From Streptomyces natalensis ATCC 27448 (GTDB lineage: Bacteria; Actinomycetota; Actinomycetes; Streptomycetales; Streptomycetaceae), in the NCBI RefSeq assembly GCF_000935125.1, contig NZ_JRKI01000009.1:1-64000 (forward strand): a DNA stretch of 64,000 nt, read 5' to 3'. Below, one piece after another: positions 28,328 through 36,672 of the stretch (the stretch's first letter is position 1; each line of letters starts with the position of its first letter). Under the pieces are notes generated by a model. That model worked only from the letters and a program-made list of their open reading frames with translations, was not told where the DNA came from and ran no database searches. Both the position numbers and the translations under genes were made by a program.

Positions 28328-29059
28328 TCACGAGGTCACCCCGAACCGCACCGCCAGCGCGTCCCGCTGCGCCCGTACGAAGGCCGCGTCCACGACCGCC
28401 CCGTGCCCCGGTACGTACCGCGCGTCCTCGCCGCCGAGGGCGAGCAGCCGGTCCAGGGCGGCCGGCCACTGCTGAGGGAGCGAGTCCAGGCCGGCGCTCG
28501 GTTCGCCGGACTCCTCGACGAGGTCGCCGCAGAAGACGATCTCAGGGGCGCCGCCCCGGCCGGGGACGAGGACCGCCAGGTCATGGGCGGTATGGCCGGG
28601 GCCGACATTGGCGAGCAGCACCGGCCGGTCGCCGAGGTCGACGGTCAGTTCGCCGTGGACATGATGGTGCGGCTGGACGAGAAGATCGGCGGCCTCCGCG
28701 GCGGCGTCCGGGTCGACGCCGTGCCGTACCGCGTCCCGCCGCAGCTCCTCCCGGTCGCGCCGCAGCAGACCGGCCATCCCGGCGGCGCCGAAAACCTCGA
28801 CCCCGGCGAACGCGGCGGTGCCCAGGACGTGATCGAAATGCGGATGGGTGAGCGCGATATGCGTCACGCCCCGCCCCAGCACCCCGCGGACCGTCCGGCG
28901 CAGATCGGCCCCGTCACGGATCGACGCACCGGTGTCGACGATCATCACGCGGTCCGCTCCGACGATCACGCCGACGGTCTCGTCCCAGCCCGGCATCCGC
29001 CGTCTGGCGACACCGTCACCAAGCCGTTCCCACCCGGCCTCTTCCCAAGTACTGCGCAT
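28328..29059 (-). CDS. MBL-fold metallo-hydrolase
   Basis: Metallo-beta-lactamase-fold enzyme of 243 aa. The metal-binding motif HPHFDH lies near residues 72-77. Further ligands are a His in GPGHTAHD, an Asp in FCGDLVEE and a His in VPGHG. The substrate is unknown; the family includes glyoxalase II and lactonase-like enzymes. There is no signal peptide. TAGCGT at 29066-29071 (minus strand) sits 6 nt before the ATG, so the mRNA is probably leaderless. It is divergent from hrcA. Confidence 0.88.
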   Translation of the reverse strand: MRSTWEEAGWERLGDGVARRRMPGWDETVGVIVGADRVMIVDTGASIRDGADLRRTVRGVLGRGVTHIALTHPHFDHVLGTAAFAGVEVFGAAGMAGLLRRDREELRRDAVRHGVDPDAAAEAADLLVQPHHHVHGELTVDLGDRPVLLANVGPGHTAHDLAVLVPGRGGAPEIVFCGDLVEESGEPSAGLDSLPQQWPAALDRLLALGGEDARYVPGHGAVVDAAFVRAQRDALAVRFGVTS

Positions 29060-29190
29060 ACCGAGACGCTAACTGCATCGCGATAGCGTTGCCTGACAGA
29101 CCGGGCAAGAACGACCGATCACGGTCACCGGACGCCGCGGCGGCGACCGTTCGTGACGGCTGCCCTTGCCGCAGCCGCGCTACCCGGCCG

Positions 29191-29234
29191 TACACTGGCA
29201 TCCGGGTCTGGCACTCGGCCCGTGTGAGTGCCAG
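29191..29234 (+). promoter_or_regulatory. hrcA promoter with CIRCE operator
   Basis: CTGGCACTC-N9-GAGTGCCAG at 29208-29234 is a perfect inverted repeat matching the CIRCE heat-shock operator (TTAGCACTC-N9-GAGTGCTAA) at 14 of 18 arm positions. TACACT at 29191-29196 is a good -10 box, so the operator lies just after the transcription start. HrcA should bind here and repress hrcA-dnaJ until heat shock. Confidence 0.9.
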
Positions 29235-29276
29235 GAGTGACCGGACGGCAACACGGCAGGACTGGAGGTGCGCGTA

Positions 29277-30293
29277 GTGCTCAGTGAACGCAGGCTCGAA
29301 GTGCTGCGCGCCATCGTCCAGGACTACGTGGGGACGGAGGAGCCGGTCGGCTCCAAGGCGCTCACCGAACGGCACCAGCTGGGTGTCTCCCCGGCCACGG
29401 TCCGCAATGACATGGCGGCCCTGGAGGACGAGGGATTCATCGCCCAGCCGCACACCAGCGCCGGGCGGATCCCCACCGACAAGGGCTACCGTCTCTTCGT
29501 CGACAGGCTGGCGGGCGTCAAACCGCTGTCCCTCCCGGAGCGGCGGGCCATTCAGAACTTCCTCGACGGCGCCGTCGACCTCGACGACGTCGTCGGCCGC
29601 ACGGTCCGGCTGCTGGCGCAGCTGACCCGCCAGGTGGCGGTCGTGCAGTATCCGTCGCTGACCCGGTCCACGGTGCGGCACGTCGAGCTGTTGGCGCTGG
29701 CCCCGGCCCGGCTGATGCTCGTCCTGATCACCGACACCGGGCGGGTCGAACAGCGGCTGATCGACTGCCAGTCGCCGTTCGGCGAAACGTCACTGGCGGA
29801 TCTGCGGGCGCGGCTCAACAGCCGTGTGGTGGGCCGCCGTTTCACGGATGTGCCCCAGTTGGTGCAGGATCTTCCGGAGTCCTTCGAGCAGGACGACCGC
29901 GGCACGGTCTCGACAGTGCTGTCCGTCCTGCTGGAAACTCTGGTGGAAGAGACCGAAGAGCGGCTGATGATCGGCGGTACCGCCAATCTCACGCGCTTCG
30001 GACACGATTTCCCCCTGACCATCCGCCCGGTGCTGGAGGCCCTTGAGGAGCATGTGGTGCTGCTCAAGCTTCTCGGGGAGGCCAAGGACTCGGGCATGAC
30101 CGTACGCATCGGGCATGAGAATGCCCACGAAGGCCTGACGTCCACATCGGTCGTCGCGGTCGGTTACGGTTCGGGCGACGAGGCAGTCGCCAAACTCGGC
30201 GTGGTCGGACCGACCCGCATGGACTACCCCGGAACGATGGGAGCGGTACGCGCAGTGGCACGTTACGTCGGACAAATCCTCGCGGAGTCGTAA
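29277..30293 (+). CDS. hrcA: Heat-inducible transcription repressor HrcA
   Basis: HrcA of 338 aa, the repressor that binds CIRCE sites and is folded by GroEL/GroES. An N-terminal winged helix spans about 1-75 ([23 protein letters not shown] is the recognition region), then a GAF-like dimerisation domain. GTG 29277 is preferred over GTG 29268 because GGAGG at 29264-29268 is 8 nt upstream of it. The gene is autoregulated through the CIRCE directly upstream. Its stop is immediately followed by the dnaJ start, with no gap. Confidence 0.95.
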   Translation: MLSERRLEVLRAIVQDYVGTEEPVGSKALTERHQLGVSPATVRNDMAALEDEGFIAQPHTSAGRIPTDKGYRLFVDRLAGVKPLSLPERRAIQNFLDGAVDLDDVVGRTVRLLAQLTRQVAVVQYPSLTRSTVRHVELLALAPARLMLVLITDTGRVEQRLIDCQSPFGETSLADLRARLNSRVVGRRFTDVPQLVQDLPESFEQDDRGTVSTVLSVLLETLVEETEERLMIGGTANLTRFGHDFPLTIRPVLEALEEHVVLLKLLGEAKDSGMTVRIGHENAHEGLTSTSVVAVGYGSGDEAVAKLGVVGPTRMDYPGTMGAVRAVARYVGQILAES

Positions 30294-31430
30294 GTGGCCA
30301 CGGATTACTACTCGGTCCTCGGCGTCGGCCGGGACGCTTCGCAGGACCAGATCAAGAAGGCCTTCCGCCGGCTGGCGCGCGAGCTGCACCCGGATGTGAA
30401 CCCGGATCCCAAGACCCAGGAGCGGTTCAAGGAGATCAACGCCGCTTACGAGGTCCTCTCCGACCCGCAGAAGAAGCAGGTCTACGACCTCGGCGGCGAT
30501 CCGCTCTCCCAGTCCGGCGGTGGCGGCGGCGCGGGCGGCTTCGGGGCGGGCTTCGGCAACTTCTCCGACATCATGGACGCGTTCTTCGGCACGGCCTCGC
30601 AGCGCGGCCCGCGCTCGCGCACCCGCCGCGGCCAGGACGCCATGATCCGCCTCGACATCGAGCTGAACGAGGCCGCCTTCGGTACGACCAAGGACATCCA
30701 GGTCGACACCGCCGTGGTCTGCACGACATGCAGCGGCGAGGGCGCGGCGCCCGGTACGTCCGCGCAGACCTGTGACATGTGCCGCGGTCGCGGTGAGGTC
30801 TCGCAGGTCACCCGCTCCTTCCTCGGCCAGGTCATGACCTCGCGGCCGTGCCCGCAGTGCCAGGGCTTCGGTACGGTCGTGCCGACGCCGTGCCCGGAGT
30901 GCGCCGGTGACGGGCGGATCCGCTCGCGCCGCACGCTGACGGTCAAGATCCCCGCCGGCGTCGACAACGGCACGCGGATCCAGCTCGCCGGCGAGGGCGA
31001 GGTCGGTCCCGGTGGCGGTCCGGCCGGTGATCTCTACGTCGAGATCCATGAGCTGCCGCACCCGGTCTTCCAGCGGCGCGGCGACGATCTGCACTGCACG
31101 GTCACCATCCCGATGACGGCGGCGGCGCTGGGCACCAAATGCCCGCTGGAGACGCTGGACGGTGTGGAGGAGATCGACGTCCGGCCCGGCACCCAGTCCG
31201 GCCAGTCGATTCCGCTGCACCAGCGCGGTGTCACCCATCTGCGCGGCGGCGGCCGCGGCGATCTGATCGTCCATGTCGAGGTGCAGACGCCGACCAAGCT
31301 CGACCCCGAGCAGGAGGAACTGCTGCGACGCCTCTCCAAGCTGCGCGGCGAGGAGCGCCCGACGGGCCAGTTCCAGCCGGGCCAGCAGGGACTGTTCTCG
31401 CGGCTGAAGGATGCGTTCAACGGGCGGTAG
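30294..31430 (+). CDS. dnaJ: Chaperone DnaJ (second actinobacterial type, DnaJ2)
   Basis: Type I DnaJ of 378 aa, which stimulates DnaK ATPase and binds unfolded proteins. The J domain (1-70) has the HPD triad in ELHPDVNPD. A Gly-rich linker is followed by four CxxCxGxG zinc repeats (CTTCSGEG, CDMCRGRG, CPQCQGFG, CPECAGDG) near 143-212 and the C-terminal substrate domains. The GTG start directly abuts the hrcA stop (TAA GTG), so it depends on translation of hrcA. It belongs to the CIRCE-controlled transcript. Confidence 0.95.
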   Translation: MATDYYSVLGVGRDASQDQIKKAFRRLARELHPDVNPDPKTQERFKEINAAYEVLSDPQKKQVYDLGGDPLSQSGGGGGAGGFGAGFGNFSDIMDAFFGTASQRGPRSRTRRGQDAMIRLDIELNEAAFGTTKDIQVDTAVVCTTCSGEGAAPGTSAQTCDMCRGRGEVSQVTRSFLGQVMTSRPCPQCQGFGTVVPTPCPECAGDGRIRSRRTLTVKIPAGVDNGTRIQLAGEGEVGPGGGPAGDLYVEIHELPHPVFQRRGDDLHCTVTIPMTAAALGTKCPLETLDGVEEIDVRPGTQSGQSIPLHQRGVTHLRGGGRGDLIVHVEVQTPTKLDPEQEELLRRLSKLRGEERPTGQFQPGQQGLFSRLKDAFNGR

Positions 31431-31550
31431 GCGTTCGCTCGGCGGGCCTTCGTCCGGCGCGCGCAACGGGCGGTAGGGCACGGGTGAGCCCGCCTCCGGG
31501 AATACCGGCCGAGGGAATACCGCCCTCCCCCGCCACGTTGTGGCCTGCAA

Positions 31551-31597
31551 GGGGCGTTCGCGTCCCCTAGGGGAAGTGTGCGAACGCCCCCTAGGGG
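31551..31597. repeat. Nested palindromes CCCCTAGGGG x2 downstream of dnaJ
   Basis: Two copies of the 10-bp palindrome CCCCTAGGGG lie at 31564-31573 and 31588-31597, each followed by AA. The first sits inside a perfect 11-bp inverted repeat, GGGGCGTTCGC (31551) and GCGAACGCCCC (31580-31590). CTAG is rare in this window. They could be operators or part of a 3' RNA structure. Confidence 0.6.
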
Positions 31598-31621
31598 AAA
31601 CGCCACCCAGGCCCATACCAG

Positions 31622-31650
31622 CGCCGAGCCCCTGATGCGGGGGCTCGGCG
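31622..31650 (+). terminator. Terminator before the nitronate monooxygenase gene
   Basis: CGCCGAGCCCC pairs with GGGGCTCGGCG (11 bp) around a short loop and is followed by TTT. It closes the hrcA-dnaJ transcript. Confidence 0.75.
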
Positions 31651-31672
31651 TTTCCCGTGACACGATGTGCTC

Positions 31673-32761
31673 ATGCCCACCGCACCGACCGATCTCTGCC
31701 GCTATCCGATCGTGCAGGCCCCGATGGCGGGGGGTGGCTCGGGTCCCGAGTTGGCCGCCGCCGTCTGCGGCGCCGGGGGCCTCGGCTTCCTCGCCGCCGG
31801 CTACAAAACCGCCGACGGTATGTATCAGGAGATCAAACAGCTGCGGTCGCTGACCGACCGGCCCTTCGGCGTCAATCTCTTCATGCCGCAGCCGTCCCAG
31901 GCCGACGCCGCCGCCGTCGAGGTCTACCGCGAGCAGCTCGCCGGCGAGGCCGCCTGGTACGAGACCGAGCTCGGCGACACCGATGGGCCCAGCGACGACA
32001 ACTACGAGGCCAAGCTCGCGATACTGCGGGAGGACCCGGTGCCGGTGGTGTCCTTCACCTTCGGCTGTCCCTCGCGCGCCGTCCTCGATGCGTTCGCCGA
32101 GGTCGGTACGTACACCATCGTCACCGTCACCACGGCCACCGAGGCGCAGGCCGCGCAGTGGTCGGGCGCCGATGCGGTGTGTGTGCAGGGCGTGGAGGCC
32201 GGCGGCCACCAGGCCACCCACCGGGACGATCCGTACCTGGACGGCACCGGTGCGGGGATGGGGCTGATGGCGCTGCTCGGCCAGGTCCGCGAGGCCGTAC
32301 AGATCCCGGTGATCGCCGCGGGCGGGCTGATGCGCGGGGCGCAGATCGCCGCCGTGCTGGCCGCCGGGGCGAGCATGGCGCAGCTGGGCACCGCCTTCCT
32401 CGCCACCCCGGAGTCCGGCGCCAACCCGATCCACAAGCAGGCGCTGACCAACCCCCTGTTCACCCATACGGAGTTGACCCGGGCGTTCTCCGGCCGGCCC
32501 GCCCGCGGGCTGGTGAATCGATTCCTGCGTGAGCACGGCCCGTACGCACCGGCCGCCTATCCCGCGATCCACTACCTCACCTCCCCCGTGCGCAAGGCCG
32601 CCGCCAAGGCGGGCGATGCGCAGGGCCTCAACCTGTGGGCCGGGCAGGGGCACCGGCTGGCCCGGGAGATGCCCGCCGGGCATCTGGTCGAGGTGCTGGT
32701 GGCCGAACTGGATGCGGCCCGGGTCGTGTTGGGGCTTCCCGCGGCGGGCGGCGCCGTATGA
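31673..32761 (+). CDS. Nitronate monooxygenase family FMN enzyme
   Basis: FMN-dependent TIM-barrel protein of 362 aa, NPD/nitronate monooxygenase family, which detoxifies propionate 3-nitronate and related nitroalkanes. Family marks are the N-terminal YPIVQAPMAGG, the GGLGFLAAGY strand, GVEAGGHQAT (with the conserved catalytic-region His), and the phosphate-binding AAGGLM plus GTAFLATPES. ATG 31673 is chosen; GTG 31667 would add two residues. CACGAT 6 nt upstream is a plausible -10 box for a leaderless mRNA. The stop overlaps rsmE by 4 nt. Confidence 0.9.
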   Translation: MPTAPTDLCRYPIVQAPMAGGGSGPELAAAVCGAGGLGFLAAGYKTADGMYQEIKQLRSLTDRPFGVNLFMPQPSQADAAAVEVYREQLAGEAAWYETELGDTDGPSDDNYEAKLAILREDPVPVVSFTFGCPSRAVLDAFAEVGTYTIVTVTTATEAQAAQWSGADAVCVQGVEAGGHQATHRDDPYLDGTGAGMGLMALLGQVREAVQIPVIAAGGLMRGAQIAAVLAAGASMAQLGTAFLATPESGANPIHKQALTNPLFTHTELTRAFSGRPARGLVNRFLREHGPYAPAAYPAIHYLTSPVRKAAAKAGDAQGLNLWAGQGHRLAREMPAGHLVEVLVAELDAARVVLGLPAAGGAV

Positions 32762-33501
32762 CCGCCCCCGTCTTTCTTGCCGAGTCGCTTGCCGACGTGC
32801 GCCCCGGCGGCACCGTGACCCTGGACGGGCCGGAGGGCCGGCACGCGGTGTCGGTGCGGCGGCTGCGGGTGGGCGAGGAGATCGTGCTGACGGATGGTCA
32901 GGGGACCGGTGTCCACGGCACGGTCGCCGGCGTCGAGGGCAAGGACCGCCTGACCGTCGCCGTCGTGGGCCTGCGCACCGAGGCCCCGCCGGCGCCTGCC
33001 ATCACCGTCGTCCAGGCGCTGCCCAAGGGCGATCGCGGCGAACTGGCCGTCGAGACCATGACGGAGACCGGCGTCGATGCCATCGTCCCCTGGACGGCGG
33101 CGCGTTGTGTCACCCAGTGGAAGGGCGAGCGGGCCGCCAAATCGCTCGCCAAGTGGCGCGCCACGGCCCGCGAGGCGGGCAAGCAGTCGCGCCGGCTCCG
33201 CTTCCCCGAGGTGGCCGATCCGCTGACGACCCGGCAGGTGGCCGCCCTCCTGGCCGACGCCGACTTCGCCGCCGTCCTCCACGAGGAGGGCAGCACCCCG
33301 CTGGCCACCGCCGAACTCCCCGCCGAGGGCTCGATCGTGCTGGTCGTCGGCCCAGAGGGCGGGGTGTCGCCCGAGGAGCTCGCCGCGTTCGCCGAGGCCG
33401 GGGCCCGGCCGTACCGCCTCGGGACGACCGTGCTGCGCACCTCCACCGCCGGTACGGCCGCCACGGCCCTGCTGCTGGGCCGCACCGGGCGCTGGAGCTG
33501 A
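32758..33501 (+). CDS. rsmE: 16S rRNA m3U1498 methyltransferase RsmE
   Basis: SPOUT-class methyltransferase of 247 aa that methylates N3 of U1498 in 16S rRNA. A PUA-like N-terminal domain (about 1-70, with EGRHAVSVRRLRVGE) is followed by the trefoil-knot SAM domain. The knot signatures are VVGPEGGVSPEE near 199-210 and RLGTTVLRTSTAGTAA near 220-235. Length is normal. The ATG overlaps the preceding stop (ATGA), so the two genes are co-translated. Confidence 0.95.
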   Translation: MTAPVFLAESLADVRPGGTVTLDGPEGRHAVSVRRLRVGEEIVLTDGQGTGVHGTVAGVEGKDRLTVAVVGLRTEAPPAPAITVVQALPKGDRGELAVETMTETGVDAIVPWTAARCVTQWKGERAAKSLAKWRATAREAGKQSRRLRFPEVADPLTTRQVAALLADADFAAVLHEEGSTPLATAELPAEGSIVLVVGPEGGVSPEELAAFAEAGARPYRLGTTVLRTSTAGTAATALLLGRTGRWS

Positions 33502-33597
33502 CCGGGACCGGGCGCCGGGGCTCAGTGGGCCCGACGCCGACCGGGCGTCGGAGCTGACCGGACCGCCCGTCCCGCGTCCCCGCTCCCCCCGGCCCCG

Positions 33598-33846
33598 CTA
33601 TCCCCGGGCCACCGCCCCGGCGGTGGATATCAGCTCGGGGAGGGTGCCCGCGAAGGTCGGCAGCAGCTGGAGGCAGACCGCCCAGGCTTCGACGTCGCCG
33701 CCCAGGTGCTCGTCGGTGAGCGCCGTGATCAGCGCGCCCACGGACCGGCCGTCCGCGTCCGGCGGTGAGGAGGGCGCGGCCACGAGGAGATGGCTCAGGG
33801 CCGCACGGGCGGGGGCGGCGTGGGCCAGGACAGACCGGCCGGTACA
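33598..33846 (-). pseudogene. 3' remnant of a third copy of the tandem paralog family
   Basis: Reading the minus strand from 33846 gives [17 protein letters not shown], then [17 protein letters not shown] and [12 protein letters not shown]. This aligns with the last 80 or so residues of the two intact paralogs at 34020-36509 and 36673-39138 (for example THAAPARASLGLL and [17 protein letters not shown]). An in-frame stop lies just upstream at 33847-33849. The N-terminal 90 percent of the gene is missing. The promoter that precedes the intact copies is retained directly upstream, so the deletion removed the body but kept both ends. Confidence 0.85.
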
Positions 33847-33852
33847 TCAACG

Positions 33853-33875
33853 ATCGTGACACGGACCACTGACAA
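33853..33875 (-). promoter_or_regulatory. RecA-NDp-type promoter of the remnant gene
   Basis: On the minus strand TTGTCAGTGG (33875-33866), 7 nt, then CACGAT (33858-33853). The 23 bases match the promoter at 36587-36609 exactly. It resembles the PafBC-activated DNA-damage promoter of actinobacteria, with CACGAT as a weak version of TANNNT. Confidence 0.65.
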
Positions 33876-33969
33876 CGCCCCGAGAACGGCCACCGACAAC
33901 GCCCCGAAGGCGACCATCGACAGCCCCCGGAACGGTCACCGACAGCGCCCCCGGAACGGCCACCGACAA
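33866..33969 (-). repeat. Array of five tandem TTGTCRGTGG-type motifs
   Basis: On the minus strand the motif occurs at 33866-33875 (TTGTCAGTGG), 33890-33899 (TTGTCGGTGG), 33914-33923 (CTGTCGATGG), 33936-33945 (CTGTCGGTGA) and 33960-33969 (TTGTCGGTGG). Spacings are 24, 24, 22 and 24 bp, each followed by a conserved CCGGGG/GCGTT-like spacer. Only the gene-proximal copy has a -10 box at the correct distance. The array looks like tandem amplification of one promoter half-site. Confidence 0.8.
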
Positions 33970-34019
33970 TGCCCACGGAACGCCGAACGGGCCGCTGCCG
34001 TACGGGACATGGCGCACCC

Positions 34020-36509
34020 TCACGCAGGCATCCGCGTCATCGCCCCGGCCGTGGCGAGGAGTTCGGACAAGGTGCCCGCGAACGTCGGCAGCAGCTGAAG
34101 GGAGACGGCCCAGCCCTCGGCGTCCGCACCCAGATGCTCCCGGGCCAGGGCCGCGGTGCGCTCCCGGAGGCGCCGCCAGTCCGTATCGGTGGTCCAGGAC
34201 TCCTCGAAGTGCCGTTCCTCCAGGCAGCGGAGCAAGAAGCCGTAGGCCAGCTCGGCCGGGGCGGCGTGGGTGAGGAGATCATCGAGGGCGAGCGTGCCGT
34301 CCTTCAGGGCAGGTTCGATCCAGGAGTTCCAGTCCCCCCAGCGTCCGGAGAGGGATCCCAGCCCCGCCCGCAGCAGCTCGCCCGGACAGCCAGGGAGTTC
34401 GACGAGCGCTTCCACCAGATCGGCCGGGAGCGGGGTGGCGCGGTGCGCCGCCACCAGAGCCGTCCACGGCGGCTCCACCCCCTCGCCGAGTAGCTGCGCC
34501 AGCCGCTTTTCGGGCCGCCCGCCCGGTTTGGCGAGGAATGCCGCGATCCGGTCCGGGTCCGCCTCCCTGTCGAGGCGGGCACGCAGCTGCTCCAGCCCGT
34601 CCGGGGCGTCCAGCAGTTTCTCCGTCTGCCGGCGCAGGGTGACCGGGAGGCGGTCCATGGCCAGGACCTCCCGGACGGCATCCGGCCCGCCCCGCTCCCA
34701 CACCGCGACCAGCAGCCGCAGCCGGGTGGCCGGTATGTACAGCCGCAGCCGCTCCAGGACCCGGCGGACCACCCTCAGGTCGCCGGATGCCGCACCGGCC
34801 GTCAGCCAGTCGCGGTCCTGGTTGACGATGACCTTGTCCAACTCCGCGAGCAGGTCCTCGGACACCGGGCGGATGCCGCCGCCGCGCAGCCGCCCGGCGA
34901 GTATCCGCTCGCGCTCCGGCCGGGGAAGGTCGTAGCGGCGGAACAACGCGATGTCGACCGCCGGTTCGTCGAGGTCCAGGAGGTAATCCAGCGTGTCGGC
35001 GTCGAGCCGTCCGCCGGTCATCATCAACGGGGCCGGGAGACCGTGCGCGGCCACCACCGCGTCGCGCACCGCGCAGGACGGGCCGCACTCCCGCAGGAAC
35101 TGCTGGACGGCCATCGCGTCGAAATGCGGGACGACGGCGGTCTGGGCCTCCTGCGAGGCGCACCGGAACAGACCGAGGAAGGCGGCCCGGGCACCCTGGG
35201 ACCGCACGCCCGAGGCCGGGGCCTTGCGCGGCTGCGGCCAGCTGGTGTGGCGCTTCTTGCGGGGGGCGGGCGTGAGGACGTCCGCGATCAGCTCGGCGAC
35301 GGTGCCGGTGGCGCGCCGCAGCGCGGCGTAGCACGTCAGCCAGTTGACGGGGTCCGTGCCCAAGGGCGCCAGCAGAGCGGCGAGGGCCTTGCGGGTCGGT
35401 TCATGGTCGTACGGCAGCGCGCGGAGCACCTCCGGCGCCGGTGACACCTCTGTCAGCACCCGGTCGATCGGGAACCAGCCCTCGGGGATGCCGCGCCCGA
35501 GGAGAAGGTCCAGGGAGACCTCGCGGTCGCAGGGCTCGGTGAGGACCTCGAAGGGCAGCTCGGCGACGGTCCGGGTGGCCGCGTCGGGATCCGCGTGGAA
35601 GGCGTCCTTCACCACGTCGGCGGGGCAGCCCTCCCACTGGATGAGCGTGCTCGGCCAGATGCGTCCGCGGTACATGCCGCGACGGCTGATCGGCAGTCGT
35701 TCGTGCTCGCGCCACAGCAGGTCCCAGTCGAGGCCGTCGGGCTTCTGGGGCGCCACCGAAGCGATGGTGCCGTAGCGGAGCGCGATCAATGCGCGCAGGT
35801 GTGCCGGGTCCTCCCATTGCCCGGCCGGCCGGTGCTTCCTCAAGAGGGCCGCCGGATCGGGGGCGTCGAGGGCACGGCGCAGCAGATCCGGCAGCCAGGG
35901 ATGCCCGAGATCCAGGTCCGGTTTCTCCTCCAGCAGGGCGAGGACCTTCGCGAACGGTTCGGTGCCGCCCCAGGCCTCCAGGAGGTGCAGACAGGCGTCC
36001 ACGACGACCGGGGGCGGCAGGAACGCCGCGCACCCCACGAGCGTGCCGGCGGTCAGCCCGGGGAAGCCGCTGGTCACGATGGGGACGAGATCGGGACCCT
36101 TGGGCACCCGGTAGAGGAGGGGCAGCAGGCCCTCGTCGTCGTGCCAGCGCGGGTCGCCGAGGTCGGCGGCGTCCAGCACGGTGGCCAGGAGACCGGGGAT
36201 GTTGTGCATCGCGCGCCGCCGTTGACCCGCGTCGTCGCGGAACGTCGCGGACCACAGCGCCCGCCCGACCACCGGATCGCCGAGCTGGGCCGCCCCCAGG
36301 AGCCATTCCTCGGGATCTATCGTCAGCGCGGCCCGCATCTGCGCGGCATCCGCGCCCAGCAGCTCCTCGACCATCTCCTCCGGCAGCCCGAACCGGTCGG
36401 ACAGGAGGGCGAGCACCTCCGGGTACTGGCGCGCGGCGAGCGCATCGGCGGTGTCCGGGTCGGCGAGGCCCAGCGCGAGGCGGAGCGTGAAGTGGGGGCT
36501 GTCGGTCAC
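34020..36509 (-). CDS. Large helical protein of unknown function, tandem paralog 1
   Basis: An 829-aa soluble protein with no signal peptide or membrane segment. It is rich in Leu, Asp, Ala and Arg, with short amphipathic helices throughout, suggesting a HEAT/ARM-like solenoid. Notable blocks are LGHPWLPDLLRRALDAPDP, YDHEPTRKALAALLAPLG, GTDPVNWLTCYA and LRLYIPATRLRLLVAVWE. I recognise no catalytic motif and no named family. GTG 36509 has GAAGGGA upstream, as in paralog 2. A DNA-damage-type promoter lies about 70-80 bp upstream. It forms a head-to-tail pair with the gene at 36673-39138, and a 3' remnant follows at 33598. Confidence 0.8.
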   Translation of the reverse strand: MTDSPHFTLRLALGLADPDTADALAARQYPEVLALLSDRFGLPEEMVEELLGADAAQMRAALTIDPEEWLLGAAQLGDPVVGRALWSATFRDDAGQRRRAMHNIPGLLATVLDAADLGDPRWHDDEGLLPLLYRVPKGPDLVPIVTSGFPGLTAGTLVGCAAFLPPPVVVDACLHLLEAWGGTEPFAKVLALLEEKPDLDLGHPWLPDLLRRALDAPDPAALLRKHRPAGQWEDPAHLRALIALRYGTIASVAPQKPDGLDWDLLWREHERLPISRRGMYRGRIWPSTLIQWEGCPADVVKDAFHADPDAATRTVAELPFEVLTEPCDREVSLDLLLGRGIPEGWFPIDRVLTEVSPAPEVLRALPYDHEPTRKALAALLAPLGTDPVNWLTCYAALRRATGTVAELIADVLTPAPRKKRHTSWPQPRKAPASGVRSQGARAAFLGLFRCASQEAQTAVVPHFDAMAVQQFLRECGPSCAVRDAVVAAHGLPAPLMMTGGRLDADTLDYLLDLDEPAVDIALFRRYDLPRPERERILAGRLRGGGIRPVSEDLLAELDKVIVNQDRDWLTAGAASGDLRVVRRVLERLRLYIPATRLRLLVAVWERGGPDAVREVLAMDRLPVTLRRQTEKLLDAPDGLEQLRARLDREADPDRIAAFLAKPGGRPEKRLAQLLGEGVEPPWTALVAAHRATPLPADLVEALVELPGCPGELLRAGLGSLSGRWGDWNSWIEPALKDGTLALDDLLTHAAPAELAYGFLLRCLEERHFEESWTTDTDWRRLRERTAALAREHLGADAEGWAVSLQLLPTFAGTLSELLATAGAMTRMPA

Positions 36510-36586
36510 GGGTCGGTTCCCTTCGCGGAGCGGTCCGTACGCGCCCGGCGGAGTGCGGTCGTTACGTCACCGCCGGTACGCCATGG

Positions 36587-36609
36587 ATCGTGACACGGAC
36601 CACTGACAA
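36587..36609 (-). promoter_or_regulatory. RecA-NDp-type promoter of paralog 1
   Basis: TTGTCAGTGG (36609-36600 on the minus strand), 7 nt, CACGAT (36592-36587). The expected transcription start leaves a 5' UTR of about 70 nt before GTG 36509. It is identical over 23 bases to the site before the remnant gene and nearly so to the site before paralog 2. Confidence 0.65.
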
Positions 36610-36672
36610 TGCCCGCGGAACGGCCGAGGATCCCCGGGAAACCCCGAGTTCAAAGGTGCGTACGTGGGTCGG

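Noticed and set aside
33606..33847. Leaderless ORF starting at ATG 33847 from the remnant's promoter
   Set aside because: It is out of frame with the paralog homology and encodes Arg/Pro-rich sequence, so the truncated copy is better called a pseudogene.
33866..33983. CRISPR array
   Set aside because: Repeats are only about 10-12 bp conserved with 12-14 bp similar spacers, and no cas genes are present. It is a promoter-element repeat.
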